Source of the DNA: Chlorocebus sabaeus
Taxonomy: Eukaryota > Chordata > Mammalia > Primates > Cercopithecidae
Direction: 5' to 3'
Assembly (NCBI RefSeq): GCF_047675955.1
Contig: NC_132904.1
Span: 63,545,435-63,609,434, forward strand
DNA length: 64,000 nucleotides
This document shows, one piece after another, positions 1 to 12,194 of the stretch. Made by a program: the position numbers and the translations under genes. The notes below the pieces were generated by a model. It saw only the letters and a program-made list of their open reading frames with translations. It ran no database searches and was not told where the DNA came from. Every line of letters starts with the position of its first letter. Position 1 is the stretch's first letter.

Positions 1-687
1 TATGGTGAAAAAGTAAATATCTTCCTTTCAAAACTGGAAAGAAGCTTTCTGAGAAACTGCTCTGTGTTCTGTTAATTCATCTCACAGAGTTACATCTCTC
101 GCTTCAAGAAGCCTTTCGTTAAGGCTGTTCTTGTGGAATTGGCAATGGGATATTTGGAAGCCCATAGAGGGCTCTGGTGAAAAAGGAAATATCTTCTGTT
201 CAAAACTGGAAAGAAGCTTTCTGAGAAACTGCTCTGTGTTCTGTTAATTCATCTCACAGAGTTACATCTTTCCCTTCAATTATCCTTTGGATAAGGCTGT
301 TCTGGTGGAATTGTCAAAGTGATATTTGGAGGCCCATAGAGGGCTATGGCGAAAAAGGAAATATCTTCCGTTCAAAACTGGAAAGAAGCTTTCTGAGAAA
401 CTGCTCTGTGTTTTGTTAATTCATCTCACAGAGTTACATCTTTCCCTTCCAGAAGCCTTTCGCTAAGGCTTTTCTTGTGGAATTGGCAAAGGGATATTTG
501 GAAGCCCATAGAGGTCTATGGGAAAAAGGAAATATCTTCCGTTGAAAACTGGAAAGAATCTTTCTGAGAAACTGCTCTGTGTTCTCTTAATTCATCTCAC
601 AGAGTTACATCTTTCCCTTTAAGAAGCCTTTCGCTAAGGCTGTTCTTGTGGAATTGGCAAAGGGATATTTGGAAGCCCATAGAGGGC

Positions 688-859
688 TACGGTGAAAAAG
701 GAAATATCTTCCGTTCAAAACTGGAAAGAAGCTTTCTGAGAAACTGCTCTGTGTTCTGTTAATTCATCTCACAGAGTTACATCTTTCCCTTCAAGAAGCC
801 TTTCGCTAAGGCTGTTCTTGTGGAATTGGCAAAGGGATATTTGGAAGCCCATAGAGGGC
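688..859 (+). repeat. Representative consensus-like monomer (172 bp)
   Basis: This monomer carries the commonest base at essentially every variable position and serves as a reference for the variants named elsewhere. It opens with the TACGG form of the A-box and contains HindIII AAGCTT. It then has CTGTTAATTC, CACAGAGTTACAT, CTTCAAGAAGCC, TTTCGCTAAGG, GGAATTGGCAAAGGG and GCCCATAGAGGGC. Most other monomers differ from it at a handful of positions. This contrasts with human HORs, where neighbouring monomers commonly differ by 20-40 percent. Confidence 0.9.
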
Positions 860-875
860 TATGGTGAAAAAGGAA
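859..875 (-). promoter_or_regulatory. pJ-alpha-like A box (representative of nearly every monomer)
   Basis: On the minus strand this site reads TTCCTTTTTCACCATAG. That fits the pJ-alpha protein-binding consensus described for human A-type alpha monomers (TTCCTTTTYCACCRTAG, from memory). It sits at the position that in human B-type monomers holds the CENP-B box. The same box begins almost every monomer here, in two main forms, CTATGG and CTACGG. These correspond to the two bases allowed at the R position. Rarer broken forms are TATGGG (one base short), TTTGGTG, TACAATG, TACAGTG, GATGATG, TGCGGG and TAGTGTG. Protein binding in this species is inference only. Confidence 0.6.
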
Positions 876-3781
876 ATATCTTCCCTTCAAAACTGGAAAG
901 AAGTTTTCTGAGAAACTGCTCTGTGTTCTGTTAATTCATCTCACAGAGTTACATCTTTCCCTTCAAGAAGCCGTTAGCCAAGGCTGTTCTTGTGGAATTG
1001 GCAAAGGAATATTTGGAAGCCCATAGAGGTCTATGGTGAAAAAGGAAATGTCTTCCGTTCAAAACTGGAAAGAAGCTTTCTGAGAAACTGCTCTGTGTTC
1101 TGTTAATTCATCTCACAGAGTTACATCTTTCCCTTCAAGACGCCTTTCACTAGGCCTGTTCTTGTGTAATTGGCAATGTGATATTTGGAAGCACATAGAG
1201 GGCTATGGTGAAAAAGGAAATATCTTCCGTACAAATCTGGAAAGAAGCTTTCTGAGAAACTGCTCTGTGTTCTGTTAATTCATCTCACAGAGTTACATCT
1301 TTCCCTTCAAGAAGCCTCTCGCTAAGGCTGTTGTTTTGGAATTGAAAAAGGGATATTTGGAAGCCCATAGAGGGCTATGGTGAAAAAGGAAATATCTTCC
1401 GTTCAACACTGGAAAGAAGCTTTCTGAGAAACTGCTCTGTGTTCTGTTAATTCATCTCACAGAGTTACATCTTTCCCTTCAAGAAGCCTTTCGCTAAGGC
1501 TGTTCCTGTGGAATTGGCAAAGGGATATTTGGAAGCCCCTAGAGGGCTATGGTGAAAAAGGAAATATCTTCCGTTCAAAACTGGAAAGAAGCTTTCTGAG
1601 AAACTGCTCTGTGTTCTGTTAATTCATCTCACAGAGTTACATCTTTCCCTTCAATTACCCTTTGGATAAGGCTGTTCTGGTGGAATTGGCAAAGGAAAAT
1701 TTGAAGCCCTTAGAGGGCTATGGTGAAAAAGGAAATATCTTCCGTTCAAAACTGGAAAGAAGCTTTCTGAGAAACTGCTCTGTGTTCTGTTAATTCATCT
1801 CACAGAGTTACATCTTTCCCTTCAAGAAGACTTTCGCTAAGGCTGTTCTTGTGGAATTGGCAAAGGTATATTTGGAAGCCCATAGAACGCTTTGGTGAAA
1901 AAGGAAATATCTTCCGTTCAAAACTGGAAAGAAGGTTTCTGAGAAACTGCTCTGTGTTCTGTTAATTCATCTCACAGAGTTACATCTTTCCCTTCAAGAA
2001 GCCTTTCGCTAAGGCTGTTCTTGTGGAATTGGCAAAGGGATATTTGGAAGCCCATTGAGGGCTACGGTGAAAAAGGAAATATCTTCCCTTCAAAACTGGA
2101 AAGAAGTTTTCTGAGAAACTGCTCTGTGTTCTGTTAATTCATCTCACAGAGTAACATCTTTCCCTTCAAGAAGCCTTTCACTAGGCCTGTTCTTGTGGAA
2201 TTGGCAATGTGATATTTGGAAGCACATAGAGGGCTATGGTGAAAAAGGAAATATCTTCCGTTCAACACTGGAAAGAAGCTTTCTGAGAAACTGCTCTGTG
2301 TTCTGTTAATTCATCTCACAGAGTTACATCTTTCCCTTCAAGAAGCCTTTCGCTAAGGCTGTTCCTGTGGAATTGGCAAAGGGATATTTGGAAGCCCATA
2401 GAGGGCTATGGTGAAAAAGGAAATATCTTCCGTTCAAAACTGGAAAGAAGCTTTCTGAGAAACTGCACTGTGATCTCTTAATTCATCTCACAGAGTTACC
2501 TCTTTCCCTTCAAGAAGCCTTTCGCTAAGGCTGTTCTTGTGGAATTGGCAAAGGGAGATTTGGAAGCCCATACAGGGCTACGGTGAAAAAGGAAATATCT
2601 TCCGTTCAAAACTGGAAAGAAGCTTTCTGAGAAACTGCTCTGTGTTCTGTTAATTCATCTCACAGAATTACATCTTTCCCTTCAAGAAGCCTTTCGCTAA
2701 GGCTGTTCTTGTGGAATTGGCAAAGGGATATTTGAAAGCCCATAGAGGGCTACGGTGAAAAAGGAAATATCTTCCGTTCAAAACTGGAAAGATTCTTTCT
2801 GAGAAACTGCTCTGTGTTCTGTTAATTCATCTCACAGAGTTACATCTTTCCCTTCAATTAGCCTTTCGCTAAGGCTGTTATTGTGGAATTGGCAAAGGGA
2901 TATTTGGAAGCCCGTAGAGGGCTATGGTGAAAAAGTAAATATCTTCCTTTCAGAACTGGAAAGAAGCTTTCTGAGAAACTGCTCTGTGTTCTGTTAAATC
3001 ATCTCACAGAGTTACATCTTTCCCTTCCAGAAGCCTTTTGCTAAGGCTTTTCTTGTGGAATTGGCAAAGGGATATTTGGAAGCCCATAGAGGGCTATGGT
3101 GAAAAAGGAAATATCTTCTGTTCAAAACTGGAAAAAGCTATCTGAGAAACTGCTCTATGTTCTGTTTATTCATCTCACAGAGTTACATCTTTCCCTTCAA
3201 GAAGCCTTTCGCTAAGGCTGTTCTTGTGGAATTGGCAAAGGGATATTTGGAAGCCCATAGAGGGCTGTGGTGAAAAAGGAAATATCTTCCGTTCAAAACT
3301 GGAAAGAATCTTTCTGAGAAACTGCTCTGTGTTCTGTTAATTCATCTCACAGAGTTACATCTCTCGCTTCAAGAAGCCTTTCGTTAAGGCGGTTCTTGTG
3401 GAATTGGCAAAGGGATATTTGGAAGCCCATAGAGGGCTATGGTGAAAAAGGAAGTATCTTCTGTTCAAAACTGGAAAGAAGCTTTCTGAGAAACTGCTCT
3501 GTGTTCTGTTAATTCATCTCACAGAGTTACATCTTTCCCTTCAATTACCCTTTGGATAAGGCTGTTCTGGTGGAATTGGCAAAGTGATATTTGGAGGCCC
3601 ATAGAGGGCTATGGCGAAAAAAGAAATATCTTCCGTTCAAAACTGGAAAGAAGCTTTCTGAGAAACTGCTCTGTGTTTTGTTAATTCATCTCACAGAGTT
3701 ACATCTTTCCCTTCAAGAAGCCTTTCGCTAAGGCTGTTCTTGTGGAATTGGCAAAGGGATATTTGGAAGCCCATAGAGGTC

Positions 3782-6012
3782 TATGGGAAAAAGGAAATAT
3801 CTTCCGTTCAAAACTGGAAAGAAGGTTTCTGAGAAACTGCTCTGTGTTCTGTTAATTCATCTCACAGAGTTACATCTTTCCCTTTAAGAAGCCTTTCGCT
3901 AAGTCTGTTCTTGTGGAATTGGCAAAGGGATATTTGGAAGCCCATAGAGGGCTATGGTGAAAAAGGAAATATCTTCCGTTCAAAACTGGAAAGAAGCATT
4001 CTGAGAAACTGCTCTGTGTTCTGTTAATTCATCTCACAGAATTACATCTTTCCCTTCAAGAAGCCTTCGCTAAGGCAGTTCTTGTGGATTTTCAAAGGGA
4101 TATTTGGAAGCCCATAGTGGGCTACAATGAAAAAGGCAATATCTTCCGTTCAAAACTGGAAAGAATCTTTCTGAGAAACTGTTCTGTGTTCGGTTAATTC
4201 ATCTCACAGAGTTACATCTTTCCCTTCAAGAAGCCGTTAGCCAAGGCTGTTCTTGTGGAATTGGCAAAGGAATATTTGGAAGCCCATAGAGGTCTATGGT
4301 GAAAAAGGAAATGTCTTCCGTTCAAAACTGGAAAGAATCTTTCTGAGAAACTGCTCTGTGTTCTGTTAATTCATCTCACCGAGTTACATCTTTCCCTTCA
4401 AGAAGCCTTTCGCTAAGGCTGTTCTTGTGGAATTGGCAAAGGGAGATTTGGAAGCCCATAGAGGGCTATGGTGAAAAAGTAAATATCTTCCTTTCAAAAC
4501 TGGAAAGAAGCTTTCTGAGAAACTGCTCTGTGTTCTGTTAATTCATCTCACAGAGTTACATCTTTCCCTTCAATTATCCTTTGGATAAGGCTGTTCTGGT
4601 GGAATTGTCAAAGTGATATTTGGAGGCCCATAGAGGGCTATGGCGAAAAAGGAAATATCTTCCGTTCAAAACTGGAAAGAAGCTTTCTGAGAAACTGCTC
4701 TGTGTTTTGTTAATTCATCTCACAGAGTTACATCTTTCCCTTCAAGAAGCCTTTCGCTAAGGCTGTTCTGGTGGAATTGGCAAAGGGATATTTGGAAGCC
4801 CATAGAGGTCTATGGGAAAAAGGAAATATCTTCCGTTCAAAACTGGAAAGAATCTTTCTGAGAAACTGCTCTGTGTTCTGTTAATTCATCTCACAGAGTT
4901 ACATCTTTCCCTTTAAGAAGCCTTTCGCTAAGGCTGTTCTTGTGGAATTGGCAAAGGGATATTTGGAAGCCCATAGAGGGCTACGGTGAAAAAGGAAATA
5001 TCTTCCGTTCAAAACTGGAAAGAAGCTTTCTGAGAAACTGCTCTGTGTTCTGTTAATTCATCTCACAGAGTTACATCTTTCCCTTCAAGAAGCCTTTCGC
5101 TAAGGCTGTTCTTGTGGAATTGGCAAAGGGATATTTGGAAGCCCATAGAGGGCTATGGTGAGAAAGGAAATATCTTCCCTTCAAAACTGGAAAGAAGTTT
5201 TCTGAGAAACTGCTCTGTGTTCTGTTAATTCATCTCACAGAGTAACATCTTTCCCTTCAAGAAGCCTTTCGCTAAGGCTGTTCTTGTGGAAATGGCAAAG
5301 GGATATTTGGAAGCCCATAGAGGGCTACGGTGAAAAAGGAAATATCTTCCGTTCAAAACTGGAAAGAAGCTTTCTGAGAAACTGCTCTGTGTTCTGTTAA
5401 TTCACCTCACAGAGTTACATCTTTCCCTTCAAGACGCCTTTCACTAGGCCTGTTCTTGTGTAATTGGCAATGTGATATTTGGAAGCACATAGAGGGCTAT
5501 GGTGAAAAAGGAAATATCTTCCGTACAAATCTGGAAAGAAGCTTTCTGAGAAACTGCTCTGTGTTCTGTTAATTCATCTCACAGAGTTACATCTTTCCCT
5601 TCAAGAAGCCTCTCGCTAAGGCTGTTGTTTTGGAATTGAAAAAGGGATATTTGGAAGCCCATAGAGGGCTATGGTGAAAAAGGAAATATCTTCCGTTCAA
5701 CACTGGAAAGAAGCTTTCTGAGAAACTGCTCTGTGTTCTGTTAATTCATCTCACAGAGTTACATCTTTCCCTTCAAGAAGCCTTTCGCTAAGGCTGTTCC
5801 TGTGGAATTGGCAAAGGGATATTTGGAAGCCCCTAGAGGGCTATGGTGAAAAAGGAAATATCTTCCGTTCAAAACTGGAAAGAAGATTTCTGAGAAACTG
5901 CTCTGTGATCTCTTAATTCATCTCACAGAGTTACATCTTTCCCTTCAATTACCCTTTGGATAAGGCTGTTCTGGTGGAATTGGCAAAGGAAAATTTGAAG
6001 CCCTTAGAGGGC
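3782..6012 (+). repeat. 13-monomer block, first copy (in A1)
   Basis: This is the first half of the internal tandem duplication. The GAAGCATTC/GTGGATTTTC monomer at 3953 recurs at 6185, 2232 bp or 13 monomers later. The AAGTAAAT/ATTATCC monomer recurs at 4467 and 6699, and CCGTACAAATC at 5498 and 7730. Private changes such as GAAGATTTC near 5883 show that the two halves have since diverged slightly. Confidence 0.87.
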
Positions 6013-8244
6013 TATGGTGAAAAAGGAAATATCTTCCGTTCAAAACTGGAAAGAAGCTTTCTGAGAAACTGCTCTGTGTTCTGTTAATTCATCTCACAGA
6101 GTTACATCTTTCCCTTTAAGAAGCCTTTCGCTAAGTCTGTTCTTGTGGAATTGGCAAAGGGATATTTGGAAGCCCATAGAGGGCTATGGTGAAAAAGGAA
6201 ATATCTTCCGTTCAAAACTGGAAAGAAGCATTCTGAGAAACTGCTCTGTGTTCTGTTAATTCATCTCACAGAATTACATCTTTCCCTTCAAGAAGCCTTC
6301 GCTAAGGCAGTTCTTGTGGATTTTCAAAGGGATATTTGGAAGCCCATAGTGGGCTACAATGAAAAAGGCAATATCTTCCGTTCAAAACTGGAAAGAATCT
6401 TTCTGAGAAACTGTTCTGTGTTCGGTTAATTCATCTCACAGAGTTACATCTTTCCCTTCAAGAAGCCGTTAGCCAAGGCTGTTCTTGTGGAATTGGCAAA
6501 GGAATATTTGGAAGCCCATAGAGGTCTATGGTGAAAAAGGAAATGTCTTCCGTTCAAAACTGGAAAGAATCTTTCTGAGAAACTGCTCTGTGTTCTGTTA
6601 ATTCATCTCACAGAGTTACATCTTTCCCTTCAAGAAGCCTTTCGCTAAGGCTGTTCTTGTGGAATTGGCAAAGGGAGATTTGGAAGCCCATAGAGGGCTA
6701 TGGTGAAAAAGTAAATATCTTCCTTTCAAAACTGGAAAGAAGCTTTCTGAGAAACTGCTCTGTGTTCTGTTAATTCATCTCACAGAGTTACATCTTTCCC
6801 TTCAATTATCCGTTGGATAAGGCTGTTCTGGTGGAATTGTCAAAGTGATATTTGGAGGCCCATAGAGGGCTATGGCGAAAAAGGAAATATCTTCCGTTCA
6901 AAACTGGAAAGAAGCTTTCTGAGAAACTGCTCTGTGTTTTGTTAATTCATCTCACAGAGTTACATCTTTCCCTTCAAGAAGCCTTTCGCTAAGGCTGTTC
7001 TTGTGGAATTGGCAAAGGGATATTTGGAAGCCCATAGAGGTCTATGGGAAAAAGGAAATATCTTCCGTTCAAAACTGGAAAGAATCTTTCTGAGAAACTG
7101 CTCTGTGTTCTGTTAATTCATCTCACAGAGTTACATCTTTCCCTTTAAGAAGCCTTTCGCTAAGGCTGTTCTTGTGGAATTGGCAAAGGGATATTTGGAA
7201 GCCCATAGAGGGCTACGGTGAAAAAGGAAATATCTTCCGTTCAAAACTGGAAAGAAGCTTTCTGAGAAACTGCTCTGTGTTCTGTTAATTCATCTCACAG
7301 AGTTACATCTTTCCCTTCAAGAAGCCTTTCGCTAAGGCTGTTCTTGTGGAATTGGCAAAGGGATATTTGGAAGCCCATAGAGGGCTATGGTGAGAAAGGA
7401 AATATCTTCCCTTCAAAACTGGAAAGAAGTTTTCTGAGAAACTGCTCTGTGTTCTGTTAATTCATCTCACAGAGTAACATCTTTCCCTTCAAGAAGCCTT
7501 TCGCTAAGGCTGTTCTTGTGGAAATGGCAAAGGGATATTTGGAAGCCCATAGAGGGCTACGGTGAAAAAGGAAATATCTTCCGTTCAAAACTGGAAAGAA
7601 GCTTTCTGAGAAACTGCTCTGTGTTCTGTTAATTCATCTCACAGAGTTACATCTTTCCCTTCAAGACGCCTTTCACTAGGCCTGTTCTTGTGTAATTGGC
7701 AATGTGATATTTGGAAGCACATAGAGGGCTATGGTGAAAAAGGAAATATCTTCCGTACAAATCTGGAAAGAAGCTTTCTGAGAAACTGCTCTGTGTTCTG
7801 TTAATTCATCTCACAGAGTTACATCTTTCCCTTCAAGAAGCCTCTCGCTAAGGCTGTTGTTTTGGAATTGAAAAAGGGATATTTGGAAGCCCATAGAGGG
7901 CTATGGTGAAAAAGGAAATATCTTCCGTTCAACACTGGAAAGAAGCTTTCTGAGAAACTGCTCTGTGTTCTGTTAATTCATCTCACAGAGTTACATCTTT
8001 CCCTTCAAGAAGCCTTTCGCTAAGGCTGTTCCTGTGGAATTGGCAAAGGGATATTTGGAAGCCCCTAGAGGGCTATGGTGAAAAAGGAAATATCTTCCGT
8101 TCAAAACTGGAAAGAAGCTTTCTGAGAAACTGCTCTGTGATCTCTTAATTCATCTCACAGAGTTACATCTTTCCCTTCAATTACCCTTTGGATAAGGCTG
8201 TTCTGGTGGAATTGGCAAAGGAAAATTTGAAGCCCTTAGAGGGC
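6013..8244 (+). repeat. 13-monomer block, second copy (in A1)
   Basis: This is the second half of the 13-monomer duplication, starting in a fusion monomer (6013-6184). That monomer's first part resembles the one after GGAAAATTTGAAG, while its tail has the CCCTTTAAGAAGCC and CTAAGTCTG words of the monomer at 3782. Private differences include TATCCGTTGG near 6808. The block ends with the 171-bp GGAAAATTTGAAG monomer at 8074. Confidence 0.87.
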
Positions 8245-9963
8245 TATGGTGAAAAAGGAAATATCTTCCGTTCAAAACTGGAAAGAAGCTTTCTGAGAAA
8301 CTGCTCTGTGTTCTGTTAATTCATCTCACAGAGTTACATCTTTCCCTTCAAGAAGCCTTTCACTAGGCCTGTTCTTGTGGAATTGGCAATGTGATATTTG
8401 GAAGCACATAGAGGGCTATGGTGAAAAAGGAAATATCTTCCGTTCAACACTGGAAAGAAGCTTTCTGAGAAACTGCTCTGTGTTCTGTTAATTCATCTCA
8501 CAGAGTTACATCTTTCCCTTCAAGAAGCCTTTCGCTAAGGCTGTTCCTGTGGAATTGGCAAAGGGATATTTGGAAGCCCATAGAGGGCTATGGTGAAAAA
8601 GGAAATATCTTCCGTTCAAAACTGGAAAGAAGCTTTCTGAGAAACTGCACTGTGATCTCTTAATTCATCTCACAGAGTTACCTCTTTCCCTTCAAGAAGC
8701 CTTTCGCTAAGGCTGTTCTTGTGGAATTGGCAAAGGGAGATTTGGAAGCCCATACAGGGCTACGGTGAAAAAGGAAATATCTTCCGTTCAAAACTGGAAA
8801 GAAGCTTTCTGAGAAACTGCTCTGTGTTCTGTTAATTCATCTCACAGAATTACATCTTTCCCTTCAAGAAGCCTTTCGCTAAGGCTGTTCTTGTGGAATT
8901 GGCAAAGGGATATTTGAAAGCCCATAGAGGGCTACGGTGAAAAAGGAAATATCTTCCGTTCAAAACTGGAAAGATTCTTTCTGAGAAACTGCTCTGTGTT
9001 CTGTTAATTCATCTCACAGAGTTACATCTTTCCCTTCAATTAGCCTTTCGCTAAGGCTGTTCTTGTGGAATTGGCAAAGGGATATTTGGAAGCCCGTAGA
9101 GGGCTATGGTGAAAAAGTAAATATCTTCCTTTCAGAACTGGAAAGAAGCTTTCTGAGAAACTGCTCTGTGTTCTGTTAAATCATCTCACAGAGTTACATC
9201 TTTCCCTTCCAGAAGCCTTTTGCTAAGGCTTTTCTTGTGGAATTGGCAAAGGGATATTTGGAAGCCCATAGAGGGCTATGGTGAAAAAGGAAATATCTTC
9301 TGTTCAAAACTGGAAAAAGCTATCTGAGAAACTGCTCTATGTTCTGTTTATTCATCTCACAGAGTTACATCTTTCCCTTCAAGAAGCCTTTCGCTAAGGC
9401 TGTTCTTGTGGAATTGGCAAAGGGATATTTGGAAGCCCATAGAGGGCTGTGGTGAAAAAGGAAATATCTTCCGTTCAAAACTGGAAAGAATCTTTCTGAG
9501 AAACTGCTCTGTGTTCTGTTAATTCATCTCACAGAGTTACATCTCTCGCTTCAAGAAGCCTTTCGTTAAGGCGGTTCTTGTGGAATTGGCAAAGGGATAT
9601 TTGGAAGCCCATAGAGGGCTATGGTGAAAAAGGAAGTATCTTCTGTTCAAAACTGGAAAGAAGCTTTCTGAGAAACTGCTCTGTGTTCTGTTAATTCATC
9701 TCACAGAGTTACATCTTTCCCTTCAATTACCCTTTGGATAAGGCTGTTCTGGTGGAATTGGCAAAGTGATATTTGGAGGCCCATAGAGGGCTATGGCGAA
9801 AAAAGAAATATCTTCCGTTCAAAACTGGAAAGAAGCTTTCTGAGAAACTGTTCTGTGTTTTGTTAATTCATCTCACAGAGTTACATCTTTCCCTTCAAGA
9901 AGCCTTTCGCTAAGGCTGTTCTTGTGGAATTGGCAAAGGGATATTTGGAAGCCCATAGAGGTC

Positions 9964-12194
9964 TATGGGAAAAAGGAAATGTCTTCCGTTCAAAACTGGA
10001 AAAAATCTTTCTGAGAAACTGCTCTGTGTTCTGTTAATTCATCTCACAGAGTTACATCTTTCCCTTTAAGAAGCCTTTCGCTAAGTCTGTTCTTGTGGAA
10101 TTGGCAAAGGGATATTTGGAAGCCCATAGAGGGCTATGGTGAAAAAGGAAATATCTTCCGTTCAAAACTGGAAAGAAGCATTCTGAGAAACTGCTCTGTG
10201 TTCTGTTAATTCATCTCACAGAATTACATCTTTCCCTTCAAGAAGCCTTCGCTAAGGCAGTTCTTGTGGATTTTCAAAGGGATATTTGGAAGCCCATAGT
10301 GGGCTACAATGAAAAAGGCAATATCTTCCGTTCAAAACTGGAAAGAATCTTTCTGAGAAACTGTTCTGTGTTCGGTTAATTCATCTCACAGAGTTACATC
10401 TTTCCCTTCAAGAAGCCGTTAGCCAAGGCTGTTCTTGTGGAATTGGCAAAGGAATATTTGGAAGCCCATAGAGGTCTATGGTGAAAAAGGAAATGTCTTC
10501 CGTTCAAAACTGGAAAGAATCTTTCTGAGAAACTGCTCTGTGTTCTGTTAATTCATCTCACCGAGTTACATCTTTCCCTTCAAGAAGCCTTTCGCTAAGG
10601 CTGTTCTTGTGGAATTGGCAAAGGGAGATTTGGAAGCCCATAGAGGGCTATGGTGAAAAAGTAAATATCTTCCTTTCAAAACTGGAAAGAAGCTTTCTGA
10701 GAAACTGCTCTGTGTTCTGTTAATTCATCTCACAGAGTTACATCTTTCCCTTCAATTATCCTTTGGATAAGGCTGTTCTGGTGGAATTGTCAAAGTGATA
10801 TTTGGAGGCCCATAGAGGGCTATGGCGAAAAAGGAAATATCTTCCGTTCAAAACTGGAAAGAAGCTTTCTGAGAAACTGCTCTGTGTTTTGTTAATTCAT
10901 CTCACAGAGTTACATCTTTCCCTTCAAGAAGCCTTTCGCTAAGGCTGTTCTGGTGGAATTGGCAAAGGGATATTTGGAAGCCCATAGAGGTCTATGGGAA
11001 AAAGGAAATATCTTCCGTTCAAAACTGGAAAGAATCTTTCTGAGAAACTGCTCTGTGTTCTGTTAATTCATCTCACAGAGTTACATCTTTCCCTTTAAGA
11101 AGCCTTTCGCTAAGGCTGTTCTTGTGGAATTGGCAAAGGGATATTTGGAAGCCCATAGAGGGCTACGGTGAAAAAGGAAATATCTTCCGTTCAAAACTGG
11201 AAAGAAGCTTTCTGAGAAACTGCTCTGTGTTCTGTTAATTCATCTCACAGAGTTACATCTTTCCCTTCAAGAAGCCTTTCGCTAAGGCTGTTCTTGTGGA
11301 ATTGGCAAAGGGATATTTGGAAGCCCATAGAGGGCTATGGTGAAAAAGGAAATATCTTCCCTTCAAAACTGGAAAGAAGTTTTCTGAGAAACTGCTCTGT
11401 GTTCTGTTAATTCATCTCACAGAGTAACATCTTTCCCTTCAAGAAGCCTTTCGCTAAGGCTGTTCTTGTGGAAATGGCAAAGGGATATTTGGAAGCCCAT
11501 AGAGGGCTACGGTGAAAAAGGAAATATCTTCCGTTCAAAACTGGAAAGAAGCTTTCTGAGAAACTGCTCTGTGTTCTGTTAATTCACCTCACAGAGTTAC
11601 ATCTTTCCCTTCAAGACGCCTTTCACTAGGCCTGTTCTTGTGTAATTGGCAATGTGATATTTGGAAGCACATAGAGGGCTATGGTGAAAAAGGAAATATC
11701 TTCCGTACAAATCTGGAAAGAAGCTTTCTGAGAAACTGCTCTGTGTTCTGTTAATTCATCTCACAGAGTTACATCTTTCCCTTCAAGAAGCCTCTCGCTA
11801 AGGCTGTTGTTTTGGAATTGAAAAAGGGATATTTGGAAGCCCATAGAGGGCTATGGTGAAAAAGGAAATATCTTCCGTTCAACACTGGAAAGAAGCTTTC
11901 TGAGAAACTGCTCTGTGTTCTGTTAATTCATCTCACAGAGTTACATCTTTCCCTTCAAGAAGCCTTTCGCTAAGGCTGTTCCTGTGGAATTGGCAAAGGG
12001 ATATTTGGAAGCCCCTAGAGGGCTATGGTGAAAAAGGAAATATCTTCCGTTCAAAACTGGAAAGAAGCTTTCTGAGAAACTGCTCTGTGATCTCTTAATT
12101 CATCTCACAGAGTTACATCTTTCCCTTCAATTACCCTTTGGATAAGGCTGTTCTGGTGGAATTGGCAAAGGAAAATTTGAAGCCCTTAGAGGGC
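9964..12194 (+). repeat. 13-monomer block, first copy (in A2)
   Basis: This block is equivalent to 3782-6012. It carries TATGGG (9964), GAAGCATTC (10135), TACAATG (10305), AAATGTC with CTCACCGAG (10477), AAGTAAAT (10649), GGCG (10821) and the following monomers in the same order. It ends with the GGAAAATTTGAAG monomer at 12024. Confidence 0.85.

Larger units (their letters stand above)
1..3265 (+). repeat. Zone A, HOR copy A0 (19 monomers, truncated by window edge)
   Basis: Nineteen monomers precede the first full HOR copy. The first six (1-1031) do not belong to the common zone A order but recur at 23527-24557. From 1204 onward the order is the zone A end segment. Recognisable monomers are CCGTACAAATC/CCTCTCGC (1204), TTCAACACTGG/CCCCTAG (1376), GGAAAATTTGAAG (1548), AGAACGCTTT (1719), CCATTGAGGG (1891), GTAACATC with GCACATAG (2063), CTGCACTGTGATC (2407), CAGAATTACATC (2579), GATTCTTTC with CCCGTAG (2751), TTTCAGAACTGG (2923) and GGAAAAAGCTATC (3095). 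This copy keeps the AGAACGC and CCATTGAGG monomers that copies A1 and A2 have lost. Confidence 0.85.
3266..9447 (+). repeat. Zone A, HOR copy A1 (36 monomers, 6182 bp)
   Basis: The copy starts at the monomer marked by TGTGGTG and the private word AAGGCGGTTC (at 3386). The next start, carrying the same word, is at 9448. The spacing of 6182 bp equals 36 monomers less about 10 small deletions. The order includes GGAAGTATC (3438), GGCGAAAAAAG (3610), TATGGG (3782), GAAGCATTC/GTGGATTTTC (3953), TACAATG/GTTCGGTT (4123), AAATGTC (4295) and AAGTAAATATC (4467). An internal 13-monomer tandem duplication then follows, and the copy closes with the same end segment as A0, from 8245 onward. It contains a fusion monomer at each rearrangement point (6013 and 8245). 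Confidence 0.88.

Noticed and set aside
3380..3394. CENP-B-box-like word TTCGTTAAGGCGG (also near 9562, 15572 and 20896)
   Set aside because: It resembles the box at its start but lacks the required A and the correct spacing to CGGG, and it is not at the usual box position in the monomer.
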